From Deroplatys truncata (lineage: Eukaryota; Arthropoda; Insecta; Mantodea; Mantidae), in NCBI GenBank assembly GCA_030765065.1, contig CM060989.1:36571501-36635500 (forward strand): 64,000 nucleotides of DNA, read 5' to 3'. Shown in pieces: positions 55,071 to 64,000 of this stretch. The notes beneath the pieces were generated by a model, which searched no databases, was not told where the DNA came from, and worked only from the letters and a program-made list of their open reading frames with translations. The position numbers were made by a program, and so were the translations under genes. Numbering within the stretch: position 1 is the stretch's first letter; each line of letters begins with the position of its first letter.

Positions 55071-56490
55071 TGAAAAAACAGGTGACTCTGTATTATGAAA
55101 TCATAATGGGTATATGGAATTGTGTGTATATACCATATCAGAGATTTACAGCATTCTGCAGCTGTAAGAAACTGTTTTGGATGTAGTTTCGGAAGCAATA
55201 AATGCTATACGTTTTATCTCAGTTCTTTTTAATTTAGTCTTCTTAGTCCTTCTTAGTGCAATAATCAATATTTCTCTCAGAGGTTTTAAAATAACATAAG
55301 CTGTAAAGCTAAAATGCAGCTAATACTCATGAGTTCTCTCCCCCATAAAAAGTCTATTACAAAATGGCTGCCATTATGAAATACAGGTATCAAAATGAAA
55401 CTTTCATTTGTACCAACCTAATTACAGAAAACAATAAAATCCAGTCTCCCTAAAAAAAAAAATCTGTATCAATAGGGAGAGCCGTATTACAAAGAACTTC
55501 TGAGTGTCAATAATTTTATTCAATTTATTACACAAATGCATTCAGATGGCAGTGCTTATTTTGAATAAAGAAACTTCTTAATACTGCAGTGCTTATATAC
55601 ATTGTTGCTTTTAAATACATAGTATTTTTATTCAACCAAGGAAGAAGTTAATTTTCAGTCGACCTGAAATATTAAAATGGGTGGAAATGATGCTTACATT
55701 CATATGCACATTAGAGGTGATTATAAATAGTGAAAATTTTAACAATAATTGAATAATTGTGAGTGGGTTGGTGGAATATTGAGCATACAATAATTAATTA
55801 AGAAATATTTAAAGACATAAAGAGAAAGAATATAGTATAGTAACTTAGGATTTTTCTCATGTTTAGCTTGAACATATACAAGAGTATGTATTGATTACTT
55901 GTGCTGCTATCGTACAGTTGTATTTTGGTACAGTCCTGCGATAAATACTTTACAAGGTTTGTTTAAAACCTGAATACATATCTTAAAAGTATGAAAAGTA
56001 CCTATGTTCTAAACCTACTTAAATCAGAGCTCTTATGATCTTAGATTTGTGTTTAAGCAGTTTAAATTTTCATAAAATGAAATTCAAATTAGAGTTGCTG
56101 TGCTTTTACACCATAACAGTTATAAATATGGTTGATTCTAGAGCAGAGCTTAATGCAAATTAATGTTCATTCTTCTATGTATAATTAGCTGAAAAACTAA
56201 AATGTAAGACTAGATGTTTGAGAGAAACTAAATTTATTTTGACTTTTTAAAATATAACAAAATGTCAGAAAATTTAAGTACCTTTCAAAATGTTTAATTT
56301 ATTTGGTGTAAATACAATTCTTAGTCCTGATTTAATCTTTGGTAGCAATTGTCAGCTAGGACTGTTGCAGCAGAATGACTAATAGGTGCTCATTTTCACA
56401 TTTTAATTTGTTTTACAGATTCAGAAGCTGTTTGTTCTGTGATGTCTTAAAGTCTAGCATTTGCTGCTTCACATTTTGTGATTTAATTTC
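55071..56490. other. 3' flank of the SDR gene, candidate poly(A) signals, nothing else recognised
   Basis: Minus-strand AATAAA at 56298-56303 and 56233-56238 lie about 190-260 bases past the SDR stop and are plausible poly(A) signals. No other feature supported. Confidence 0.4.
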
Positions 56491-56493
56491 TGT

Positions 56494-56649
56494 TCATGTG
56501 TAGAGGATGTCATACACAGAGCGTGGAAGGTGATCTGCCACAAATGCCTGCAATTTCTCAGCACGTGTGACAGGAGTATACCGTGAAATGGGAAACGTGC
56601 GGCACACAGCATCGGAAAGCGAGCGCAGAACAGGGGTCAAATCTGTTTC
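56494..56649 (-). CDS. SDR gene, terminal exon
   Basis: Acceptor CTTTTCTTTTCAG (strong pyrimidine tract), phase 0. Encodes ETDLTPVLRSLSDAVCRTFP, ISRYTPVTRAEKLQAFVADH, LPRSVYDILYT and TGA. The YTPVTR and LPRSVYD blocks match the C-terminus of BDH1-like proteins. Confidence 0.92.
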   Translation of the reverse strand, partial: ETDLTPVLRSLSDAVCRTFPISRYTPVTRAEKLQAFVADHLPRSVYDILYT

Positions 56650-59600
56650 CTGAAAAGAAAAGGAAAAAATAACAAATGGCATAACTGTTTCTATTTTAGG
56701 AGAATAGTATCCAATAAATCTATGTACTGGAGATAAAATGCACAATGCAAATTTTTTATTAAATAAAGATTTTGATATGGAGTTTCCATATTTTCTGGGT
56801 TGCTAAGTAACACCCTTTATTGTAATAAGAGTATACAAAGCATTTAAATAATGACATTTGAAATAAGCACAGAAGAATTTTTACTTTATCTACTACGTAC
56901 TTACAGTAAGTAGAGAAAGTATTGTATTCCACCCAAAAATTTAATGTCAAGATTTCACCAGAAATGTTTTGAGGCCCCATGACCCCAAAAAAGTATTTTT
57001 AGAAAAAATATCCAAGTGTGTATGTGTGTGTGTATGCGCCCGTCTGTTCGTCCGCCCACCCGTGAACAGCATAACTCAAAAACAAAAGATCTGATAAATA
57101 ATTAAACTAGGCATTTAAGCTCAGTATCTTCCAAAGGTGCAACACAAAGATTTTCAAGAAAATCTTCCTATGCCAAACTACTCTTCACATGGGAACATTT
57201 TTATTTGCTCAAAAATAGCTGTAACAATTTTGATTATAATACTTCAGATATTTCAGACATTTACATAAAAAATAAAATGTATATCTTGAATTTTCTGGGA
57301 ATAGCCTATAAAGACCTCTTCATTTTGAAGGAATTTTGAGTAATGTTGTATAACTGGTAAACAATAATAGACAAAAACTTTCTACATGAAAAATGTAGAC
57401 CTCTTTAAACACGCAATTTATTTAAATAACTTTTTCTGTGACATCAGCCATTTCCAAGATATCCATTATTATTGATTTCAGTTTTTCAATACTTATTTTC
57501 TTAAAGTGCTGTAGCTATTCAGTACTTTGTAATGTAATGGAAAGGGTATGGAATTTGAAAGCCAATATTTACTGACTAAGCTCTAAAACATCTACTAATT
57601 TGGTTTCCTTTATCCCCCTTTGTATACACAACGAAGTGTGAAATTAAATTATTTTTGGAAACAATAACATGAAGTAGATAAAAAATAAGATTTCGTAATA
57701 AGAAGCTATATAAAAATAGAGATCTCTGATAAAACTCCATATTTGTAATAATGTACATATACCTTAATTGTACAGAACTATTAATGGAGATACCTTTTTT
57801 GGATACTAAGCGCTACAGAATTATATATACTGAGAGATTAAAATCAACTTTATAAAATTTTATCTTAGAATATTTAAACGCTTTTATACAAGATATAGTT
57901 GGATAACTACAGGGTAAAGAGAACAGGTCATACATATATTCAATTTGCTGGACAACAAAATAACCAAAGTAATTATAGCACCAAAAATAAATATCCATGT
58001 TTTAAGTTCAAACTTTGCTACCTAATTTTACAAGAAACACGAGATGTGTTTTATCTTTAACAACCACAATTTTAAGGGCCTAAGTCACTTATTTCCTTAT
58101 GTTCAAGGATTGACACATACCATGTAATCTTGAAGCCATCCAGTTAAACATAAACTTTGCAAAATGTCAGAATAGTAATTAATGATTTAAAATGTATGAG
58201 TATAGGCAAACAAAGTAAATTAGGTCATCATTTTTCTATGAGCTTCCATATCTTGTGGCTTTTATTCAAACATCCACAAATATGTATATCAACTCTCCAG
58301 AATTATATTCTGCAGGCAAATAGGACACAAAAACATTTTAAAATACTTATTTTGTGTTACAGCTCCCATTTGATATTCATAAAAGGCTAACCAATCAGAA
58401 GGTATACTACATGCTTCCACCTGGCACTGTAATGCAGATGGTTACTTGGTTTGAGTATACTAAGGCAATTTGCCCCTCCTCTTTTACTGCTTTACAGTCT
58501 TTCCCTAACCTTGTTGAGCTTGCCAGCTTGAAGAATGGAAAGCTCTAAACTGAGTCAGCCACTTCACTAAGCCTGAATCTAAACATTGACAGTAAGCTGG
58601 AAAATGTTTGAGTCAGAGTATAATGGGATTTGTATTCATGCTGCCTTAAAAGCTCTTACGGCAGTTAAAATCACATCCAAATTGGTCTGGTAATGCCAAA
58701 GGATGTTGGATAGACTGTGTGCCAGTGGTCTGGTCACCCTTGTTTGGGTCCCTGGGCATGCAGGCATTAGAGGCAATGAGATGGCAGACATGCTCGTGTC
58801 TTAATTTCATAGGACCTGAGCTCTTCTGTAGTGTATCTCCCAGAAGTATCAAGTATGAAATAACCCAAATAACAAGTAGGGCTCATTTTGAATATTAGAG
58901 TAAACAAACTACTGTCAGGCAAGCCCATGAATTAATTTGGGTCCAGCGTTAAGCAGAGTAAAATTCTTTTGAATTTAACTATACCCCCGCCGCTGTGTCT
59001 TTGCACTTGACAGTTCGTGTGGCTTCACGTAAGGTTGGCTACATTGCGGTTGCGATGTTGCCAGAGTGGCTAGTAAACAACAACAGCTGATTTTTCTCCT
59101 TTCTATCGTGTCTAAGCCGCATACAAAAAGTGTACGCAAGTAGCGAACGTCAATGAATAATAACTATTTCGTATTATTATTGTTAATTGAAAATAAGCGA
59201 TATAAGCAGCTTTGGTATGGTCGGATACTCCTTTCTATGATAATAGGCATAAATGTGTCTACGTATGACGTCTAATTGGAAAACATCAAGATTTGTGACT
59301 GGACGAGGCTGCTTTCTTTTCTTCCCTGGAGTTGATAGAAATACCTGTTGCGTTCCAGATGGTTCAGGAATTTTGTCCTCTTTCTCTTGGAGTTTCACTC
59401 CCTTGTGTATAGGTAACAGTTCTCGTGCTTACCCAAGAGCTGCTGCAGTTCGTTGTACGGCTTTATCAGCAGGAATAGAGGGATTGCCATGAAGTTTTAC
59501 GTACTCCTTTTCCTGTTCAAAGAATTCCCGGGTTCTACTTAAAAAGTTCCAATGCCTGACTATTAAGTGGCAGACCTCGGCGCAAAGGATTTTCACTTCA

Positions 59601-59675
59601 TGAATCACTCGGCGATCGGCGTCGTTTTTCAGATATTGTCGCACTTAATTTTTGTTTAAATAAATAATATGAATG

Positions 59676-59723
<48 letters not shown>

Positions 59724-62700
59724 GATAAATATATGTGTATAAACGAACAATAACAAAACTATTAAACAATAACCACAAATATAAATAACAACGAATATGT
59801 AGCTTGCAAAGAACAACTCGACGCTCGTGCTAAAGATTCACAAACTGAAGCACGTGCTTGGGAATAGTTACATCCGGCAACAGAGCCGATTCTAGGTCCG
59901 GTTCCGCTTTGTCATCGGCCATCCGGAATGCTGCCTTGTGATTGGCTTAGGAAGTCAAACGGTTGAAGCTTTTCATCTGTTTTTTTGCGAGTGTACCAAC
60001 TTAAACGCTAGCTGTCAAGTGCAACGTTACAGCGGCGGGGGTATAGACCTAAACTCAGAGGTGTTGTTGGCTATCTTATGGACCATAACACATTGCATAG
60101 ACATTTGCACATAATGAAGGAAATGTGAAGGGAATAATGAAACCTTCTAACATATACAATGTGAATGCGAAGGTTTTGCTTTGCATAGATTACATCTTTT
60201 TTCTTGGAACCTGAAGGTATAAAGAGGGCAAACATCAAGGATATGGTCTGTTTTATTGGGACATACATCTGGTTGAAAACCCAGATTAAGAGACACAAAT
60301 GACTCAGTGAGTCTACATGCAGGCTTCTAAAAAGAGGCCACTTGTTTTTCCACCACCACCAGCACCGCCACCACCACCACCACCATGGGATTTGTGCCTT
60401 GTGACTGCTCAAAATTTTGTGATTATCACTCAAGGACTGTTAGATTACAATTTATTTCATATTTATGTATAAAATCTGTCCATTAAGTATGATACTGAAG
60501 AGTTAGTAGACAAATCTGTGGACATCCTGTGTATTTTCTGGTGAAAATGTATGAACAATAATGCACAGGCAAGTTAAGAAAGAAAATTATCAATACATAT
60601 TCTTACATTATATAGAAAGTAGAATGAGCGTACAACTTGAGTCACTGATTTAAAAATAGCCGGCATGCTTGCACATTTTGTTTTCAGCAACAGTGTTTGA
60701 TAGCTAATAAACTGAACTGAAGTGAACTGTATAAGATTAAAGCATTATTGTTGACCATCTCTCTGAATAAGAATATTTGACACTTTTCTGTGTATATTCA
60801 ACATGATACCAATAAAGAAAATACTGTTCTGTTTAGAAAAAATATGTTGGTACAAAAGTATCAGACCAAAAGAGGAGAATTATTTTTATTATCATATGAA
60901 TCAATCTCCTGTATCTCCTTATGAGGAGCATAGGGCATTCACAAAGTATTTCCATCGGACTCTATTTCTTACCAACTTTTTTGCTTTTTGTTTCCTAGCC
61001 TTCCTCTTCCTCTGCTACCCTGGGGATTCCAATCCAAAGCCATTCTTTCCTCTGCTTTATCTTCTTTTTTTAGTGTGTGTCCTATTCACTTCCAATTTTT
61101 ATTTTTTAGTTCTGTTGTTTTTTCTTTTTGATTTGTTATTTTCTGTAATTCTAAACTGAAATTGTATCTGGCCATCTTATTCTTATAATTCTTCTTAAAC
61201 ATCTATTCATAAAGTTTGTAATTTGCTTTGAATGATCTTACTTGTTTTCCAATTCCACAGCCATATAATAAAACTGATTTTACATTACTATTGAAAATGT
61301 TAATTTCAGTATGTCTTGATATAACATTAGATTTCCAGATTGGATATAATAGGACAAAAGCACCATCGCTTTCTTTATTCTATTCTTAACATCTTCAAGG
61401 GCTCCACCATCCTTATCAATTATACTACCTAGATATTTGAATTTATGAACAGTATCAATATTTGTATTCTCTGTTATAATTTTGTTTGTTTTCTTACTAT
61501 TTAGTTTCATATCTTTAGTTTTCTTTATATTAATTTTTATATGAGACTTCTTTATTATTTCTAATAGATTAGGTATTCACTTTACTTTGCATATCATCAA
61601 TATTATGAGTTGACCTCTGTGGTGTAGTGATTACTATGCTAGCCTCTAGTTCCCGAGGTCGCGGATTCAAATCCAGCAGAGGTGATGGATTTTTTCGAGC
61701 ATAAAAATCCTTAGCATGGCTTCTTTCGGAAGGGAAGTAAAGTCAGTGGTCCCATGTCATAGATTTATGGCACGTAAAAGAACTTCAAGCCTGATAAAGA
61801 GGTCTCTGAGCTAAATGAACCAGTCTTTCATGGCCAATATAGAATGGGACGCTAATGACCACAGCGGTTAAAGAGCGTCCCTAAATAAAGCTCAATTTAA
61901 TTTTATCATATTACGGGAGAGCAGGCAAATATCATCTGCTAGGTCTAAGTCTTCCAGGGTATCATTTAGTCCCTATCTTATGCCTCTTCTAACACAGCCT
62001 ACTGACATTTCCATAATATCATTCATAATAATCCAAAATATAATTGGAGAGAGAATACAACCATGCTTCACCCCTATGTAGTTGCAATATTTTTTGTCAA
62101 TGTACATTGGAATGTACATTTCCTTGTACATAACATTACAAGCAAAATTCTCATACATAAGTTTAATTAGTCTACAGATTTTCTCTGGTATGCCAAATTT
62201 TGTTGTTGTTCCCCATATATAAGCTTGATTTAGCAAATCAAATGCTTTTTCAAAATTGATAAACAAAAATATGAAGTGTTCCTCCATTCATTGCTCTGTT
62301 CACAGATTATTCTTAGAGTACGCACTTATTTGATCTACACATAACCTATTTGTTCAGTTTTCCCTTGTTCTTTCCTTATCAGTTTATTTACTTCTTACAC
62401 AGTTCTATTATATAGGTATTATCATATAGCTCTGTATTTTATGTTAAGAAAAGTAAAAGCTCACCTCTCCCTTTGTGTACCTTTCTAAACTCCTCACTTT
62501 TTCTTCAAAGTATATCTCACCATAATCAGCCTTGGCGTCTTCAGTCATTGACTTCCACATGAGCCTTGCCTGAGCCACCAGTTCATCATTTGTAAACCAA
62601 ATGTTACCTGGCAACAAACAGTTTAAATGTATTCATTTTTAAATGTTGTTTTTGTAAAAAAAGTAAAATAGGTTAATGGATTCCTTTAAAATTCCATATA

Positions 62701-64000
62701 TTCACAAATGAGATGCTGTCATAAATAACCTTTTTGCCAGGAAGTTTAATGCACAAAAAAAGCTTAGAGATTTATCATTAATAAAGTGACGTTTTAGTCA
62801 CCATTGAATACTAGTGTAATACACTTCTTGCAAAATTTCGAAAAGGTACAAATGATTCCCACTTGAAAGAAATAAGCAAGTGAACACGGCTCTTATTCTT
62901 CTCTAATGACCTGATAGCTTGAGGAGGGTTGCACCTGTATGTGCCAATGATCTTGTAGCCTTGGGGGAGTCCCTGGTCACATGCCTACATTGCCAAACTT
63001 TTTTGTTCAACTTGGCTTCACAGAACTTGAATACACTTTATGCTGTATTTACTGTGGTTTCTGAATGCTTAGATGCACATACCAAGTGTTCTGTTGGAAA
63101 CTGGATAAATTAGAAACACAACAATGTTTATAAGAAAAAGTAAGGGAGGGAAAGAGACACAGAAAAGTTTTGTAGAAACAAACATGTAGCTACAAATCCC
63201 TCAGTTAATTTTGACTGCAGGGCCCATGCAGTGCAACAAAAACACTTGGCTTGTTGAAAGTTTGCATTTATGATCTGTTAAAAAGAAGCAGCATATCGTT
63301 TATATCTTTTGTGAATTTTGCATGAAGTATACTATACTCATAAGATGAGGTTAGCCCTTTATTGCATGAACTAGGTATTTTGTTATATATGCCTTCTAAC
63401 TCTAATTCCTTAACTGGTTTTTTTTTATTCCTGTCATAGGCACATCAATGGTAGTGATTTGAATAGCCATGATCATTAAGGCAAAGTGAAATGGTTTGGC
63501 CAGCCAAAGCCAAACATTGAAAGTTTGAATCCGTGACTGCAGTTAAATATGCCTGTGGTAAAGGATGGGGAGATCCCACACAAAATAACCGGTGTGATGG
63601 CATGTGTGGATAATGACAGGCTTACATTTGCCTGCAACTGCATGGATTTTGCTTTTTCTTCTAATAATAGTACTGAAATAAATTAATATATTTGTGATAT
63701 AAATAGCTACAAATACTTGTATTTTATTGCTACAGATCAATATAATATGAAAATAACAAAAAATACTGTTAAGATATTCTAAAAATAACCTCTTAATAGT
63801 CGCTTTGCATATTTTCAAAGTAGCGCATTGAGGAGTAAAGGCTTTTAAGTATTTGAAGCAAAACTGACACACAAAACCAGTAGATCTACATACACACCAA
63901 ACACAGATTACTGCTAACCCTAGAGCCACTTGAAACAATAATAACATTACCAGTAGTGTAATCCCCAGGTTCCACCACAATGATATCTACTCCCCATCGT
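56494..64000 (-). CDS. short-chain dehydrogenase/reductase, BDH1/17-beta-HSD (SDR9C-like), C-terminal three exons, 5' part outside window
   Basis: Join of (64000)-63951, 62607-62465 and 56649-56494 on the minus strand, phases 1 and 0. The product contains the SDR beta-strand RWGVDIIVVEPGDYTTGNIW with the post-catalytic PG motif, then a helical substrate-side segment (LVAQARLMWKSMTEDAKADY, YFEEKVRSLERYTKGE). It closes with DLTPVLRSLSDAVC, FPISRYTPVTRAEK and ADHLPRSVYDILYT, stop. This C-terminal layout (KDYG..YF.EK, D.(S/T)PV...A, RY.P, LP..(I/V)YD) is that of 3-hydroxybutyrate dehydrogenase type 1 and 17-beta-HSD type 2 proteins, which oxidise or reduce hydroxy/keto groups with NAD(P). The Gly-rich cofactor motif and catalytic Ser-Tyr-Lys must lie upstream, beyond base 64000. 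Substrate cannot be told from this part. Confidence 0.9.
56883..57720 (+). repeat. Helentron-like repeat family, copy 8 (long)
   Basis: Starts TTTACTTTATCTACTACGTA with a 38-bp near-palindrome including CTTACAGTAAGTAGAGAAAG, the clearest terminal hairpin of the family. Internal blocks in order to about 57550 (GGAATTTGAAAGCC), then the 3' part decays. In the last SDR intron, antisense to the gene. Confidence 0.87.
57721..58600. other. SDR intron, nothing firmly recognised
   Basis: A plus-strand frame at 58354-58548 could belong to the retrotransposon at 58.6 kb but lacks diagnostic motifs. Confidence 0.35.
58980..60045 (-). mobile_element. TIR DNA transposon, family T, copy 2 (internally deleted)
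   Basis: TATA-flanked TIRs: CCCCCGCCGCTGTGTCTTTG and, inverted, CCCCCGCCGCTGTAACGTTG continuing CACTTGACAG. The minus strand encodes the truncated transposase at 59183-59644 (FEQEKEYVKLHGNPSIPADK, GKKRKQPRPVTNLDVFQLDV, ending YPTIPKLLISLIFN), the same deletion end point as copy 1. Confidence 0.92.
59678..59718. repeat. (TA)n microsatellite inside family T copy 2
   Basis: About 20 TA units upstream of the element's transposase start, matching the position of the tract in copy 3. Confidence 0.97.
60349..60387 (+). repeat. (CCA)n simple repeat
   Basis: CCACCACCACCAGCACCGCC followed by five further CCA units. The poly-Trp frame on the minus strand is spurious. Confidence 0.95.
60390..61205. other. 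SDR intron, nothing recognised
   Basis: A 118-codon hydrophobic plus-strand frame (60803-61159) is T-rich, without splice sites, homology or plausible start context. Probably the reverse strand of AT-rich LINE 3' sequence. Confidence 0.35.
61210..62290 (-). pseudogene. non-LTR retrotransposon RT fragment, interrupted by a SINE
   Basis: Minus strand: FLFINFEKAFDLLNQAYIWG (motif A), KFGIPEKICRLIKLMYENFA, GVKHGCILSPIIFWIIMNDI (motif B), LEDLDLADDICLLSRN (motif C, here LADD), then the SINE at 61612-61905, then KTKDMKLNSKKTNKI and VHKFKYLGSIIDKDGGALED to about 61280. The HxCILSP and KYLGS(I/V)I..DGG patterns fit RTE/CR1-like insect LINEs. Lies in the last large SDR intron. Confidence 0.85.
61612..61905 (+). 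mobile_element. tRNA-derived SINE, family S1, copy e (full length)
   Basis: GACCTCTGTGGTGTAGTGAT (A box), CCCGAGGTCGCGGATTCAAA (B box), ATCCTTAGCATGGCTTCTTT, CGGAAGGGAAGTAAAGTCAG, and 3' end AAATAAAGCTCAATTTAATT. Inserted between RT motifs of the surrounding LINE. Confidence 0.92.
62291..62460 (-). other. SDR intron end region
   Basis: Intron sequence after the donor of the 62465-62607 exon. Nothing recognised. Confidence 0.5.
62465..62607 (-). CDS. SDR gene, penultimate exon
   Basis: Acceptor TTTGTTGCCAG, donor GAG/GTGAGC. Encodes NIWFTNDELVAQARLMWKSM, TEDAKADYGEIYFEEKVRS and LERYTKGE. Phase 1 in, 0 out. The helix-rich segment is the variable substrate-loop region of this SDR class. Confidence 0.9.
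62608..63950. other. SDR intron (1,343 bp), nothing recognised
   Basis: Bounded by GTAATG donor and TTGCCAG acceptor on the minus strand. No element or exon supported. The long minus frame at 63543-63980 is mostly intron and only its far end overlaps the true exon in another frame. Confidence 0.6.
63951..64000 (-). CDS. SDR gene, antepenultimate exon (partial, cut by window edge)
   Basis: Encodes RWGVDIIVVEPGDYTTG in frame from base 63999. Donor G/GTAATG at 63950. Phase 1, completed by GT of the next exon to give a Gly. The chance of this matching the SDR motif and joining in frame is low, so the call is solid despite the short length. Confidence 0.85.

Larger units (their letters stand above)
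58600..60330 (+). pseudogene. non-LTR retrotransposon RNase H and C-terminus, split by family T element
   Basis: 58620-58800 encodes AALKALTAVKITSKLVW, a stop, then LVTLVWVPGHAGIRGNEMAD (RNase H). It decays to SFEFN at 58979. After the TIR element, the frame resumes at 60046 as YRPKLRGVVGYLMDHNTLHR, then a CEGNNETF.HIQCECEGFAL zinc-knuckle-like end. The frame is continuous only if one TATA is kept at the junction. Several stops. Confidence 0.75.

Noticed and set aside
60071-60433. Open frame with poly-Trp
   Set aside because: Antisense of the (CCA)n simple repeat.
60803-61159. 118-residue hydrophobic frame, possible membrane protein
   Set aside because: T-rich sequence favours hydrophobic codons; no homology, splice sites or conserved pattern.
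61612-61690. Possible tRNA gene (A and B box)
   Set aside because: No cloverleaf closing acceptor stem, and the sequence continues into a SINE body shared by four other copies.
63543-63980. 145-residue minus-strand frame
   Set aside because: Mostly SDR intron; the real exon uses a different frame and ends at 63951 with a donor that joins in phase to the next exon.
1-64000. A new multi-gene defence, biosynthetic or other system
   Set aside because: Only two host genes, of known families, are present; everything else recognisable is mobile-element debris, so I found no support for a novel gene system.

Overview
This is eukaryotic, almost certainly insect, nuclear DNA. It is AT-rich and intron-rich, with canonical GT-AG exons and a dense layer of Tc1/mariner-type, non-LTR, Penelope-like and tRNA-derived SINE debris. 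The mix and the low gene density suggest a large hemimetabolous genome, perhaps a cockroach or termite. That placement is an inference from general familiarity, not from any search. I saw no prokaryotic-type system, CRISPR array, rRNA gene or functional tRNA gene.

Two host genes are visible, both on the minus strand. (1) A complete four-coding-exon gene of the DFF45/ICAD (CIDE-N domain) family has exons at 40391..40511, 31153..31318, 25144..25320 and 2625..2733. All three splice phases agree and the exons join into 573 nt (190 codons plus stop). It spans about 38 kb because its introns (about 9.1, 5.8 and 22.4 kb) are filled with mobile elements. (2) The last three coding exons of a short-chain dehydrogenase/reductase of the BDH1/17-beta-HSD type lie at 63951..64000 (cut by the window edge), 62465..62607 and 56494..56649. 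Its N-terminal, cofactor-binding part lies beyond base 64000.

Region by region: 1-2.6 kb is 3' flank. 2.7-25.1 kb is ICAD intron 3, holding a Jockey-like RT copy, a TATA-flanked TIR element inside an RNase H element, a DD35E Tc1-like transposase, mariners, SINEs, a long-TIR element and a Penelope palindrome. 25.3-31.2 kb is intron 2, with decayed duplicates of exon 3, a mariner, and an IS630-like transposon interrupted by a Jockey-like retrotransposon. 31.3-40.4 kb is intron 1, with a DD37D-type (maT) transposon with a perfect 28-bp TIR and TA target duplication, a second IS630-like copy, and a Penelope-like RT flanked by inverted repeats carrying hammerhead-ribozyme cores. 40.5-56.5 kb is intergenic, with SINEs, RTE-like and R2-like retrotransposon remains, and two mariners, one nearly intact. 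56.5-64 kb is the SDR gene with transposon-laden introns.

The most unusual repeat is a roughly 0.9-kb family present in about ten whole or partial copies, all in the same orientation (antisense to both host genes). It has a terminal near-palindrome and an asymmetrically placed inverted repeat, resembling non-autonomous Helentron-type elements. Other points worth following are decayed copies of ICAD exon 3, hammerhead cores in Penelope repeats, and a TIR family whose insertions leave host-element reading frames intact when a single TATA is kept.
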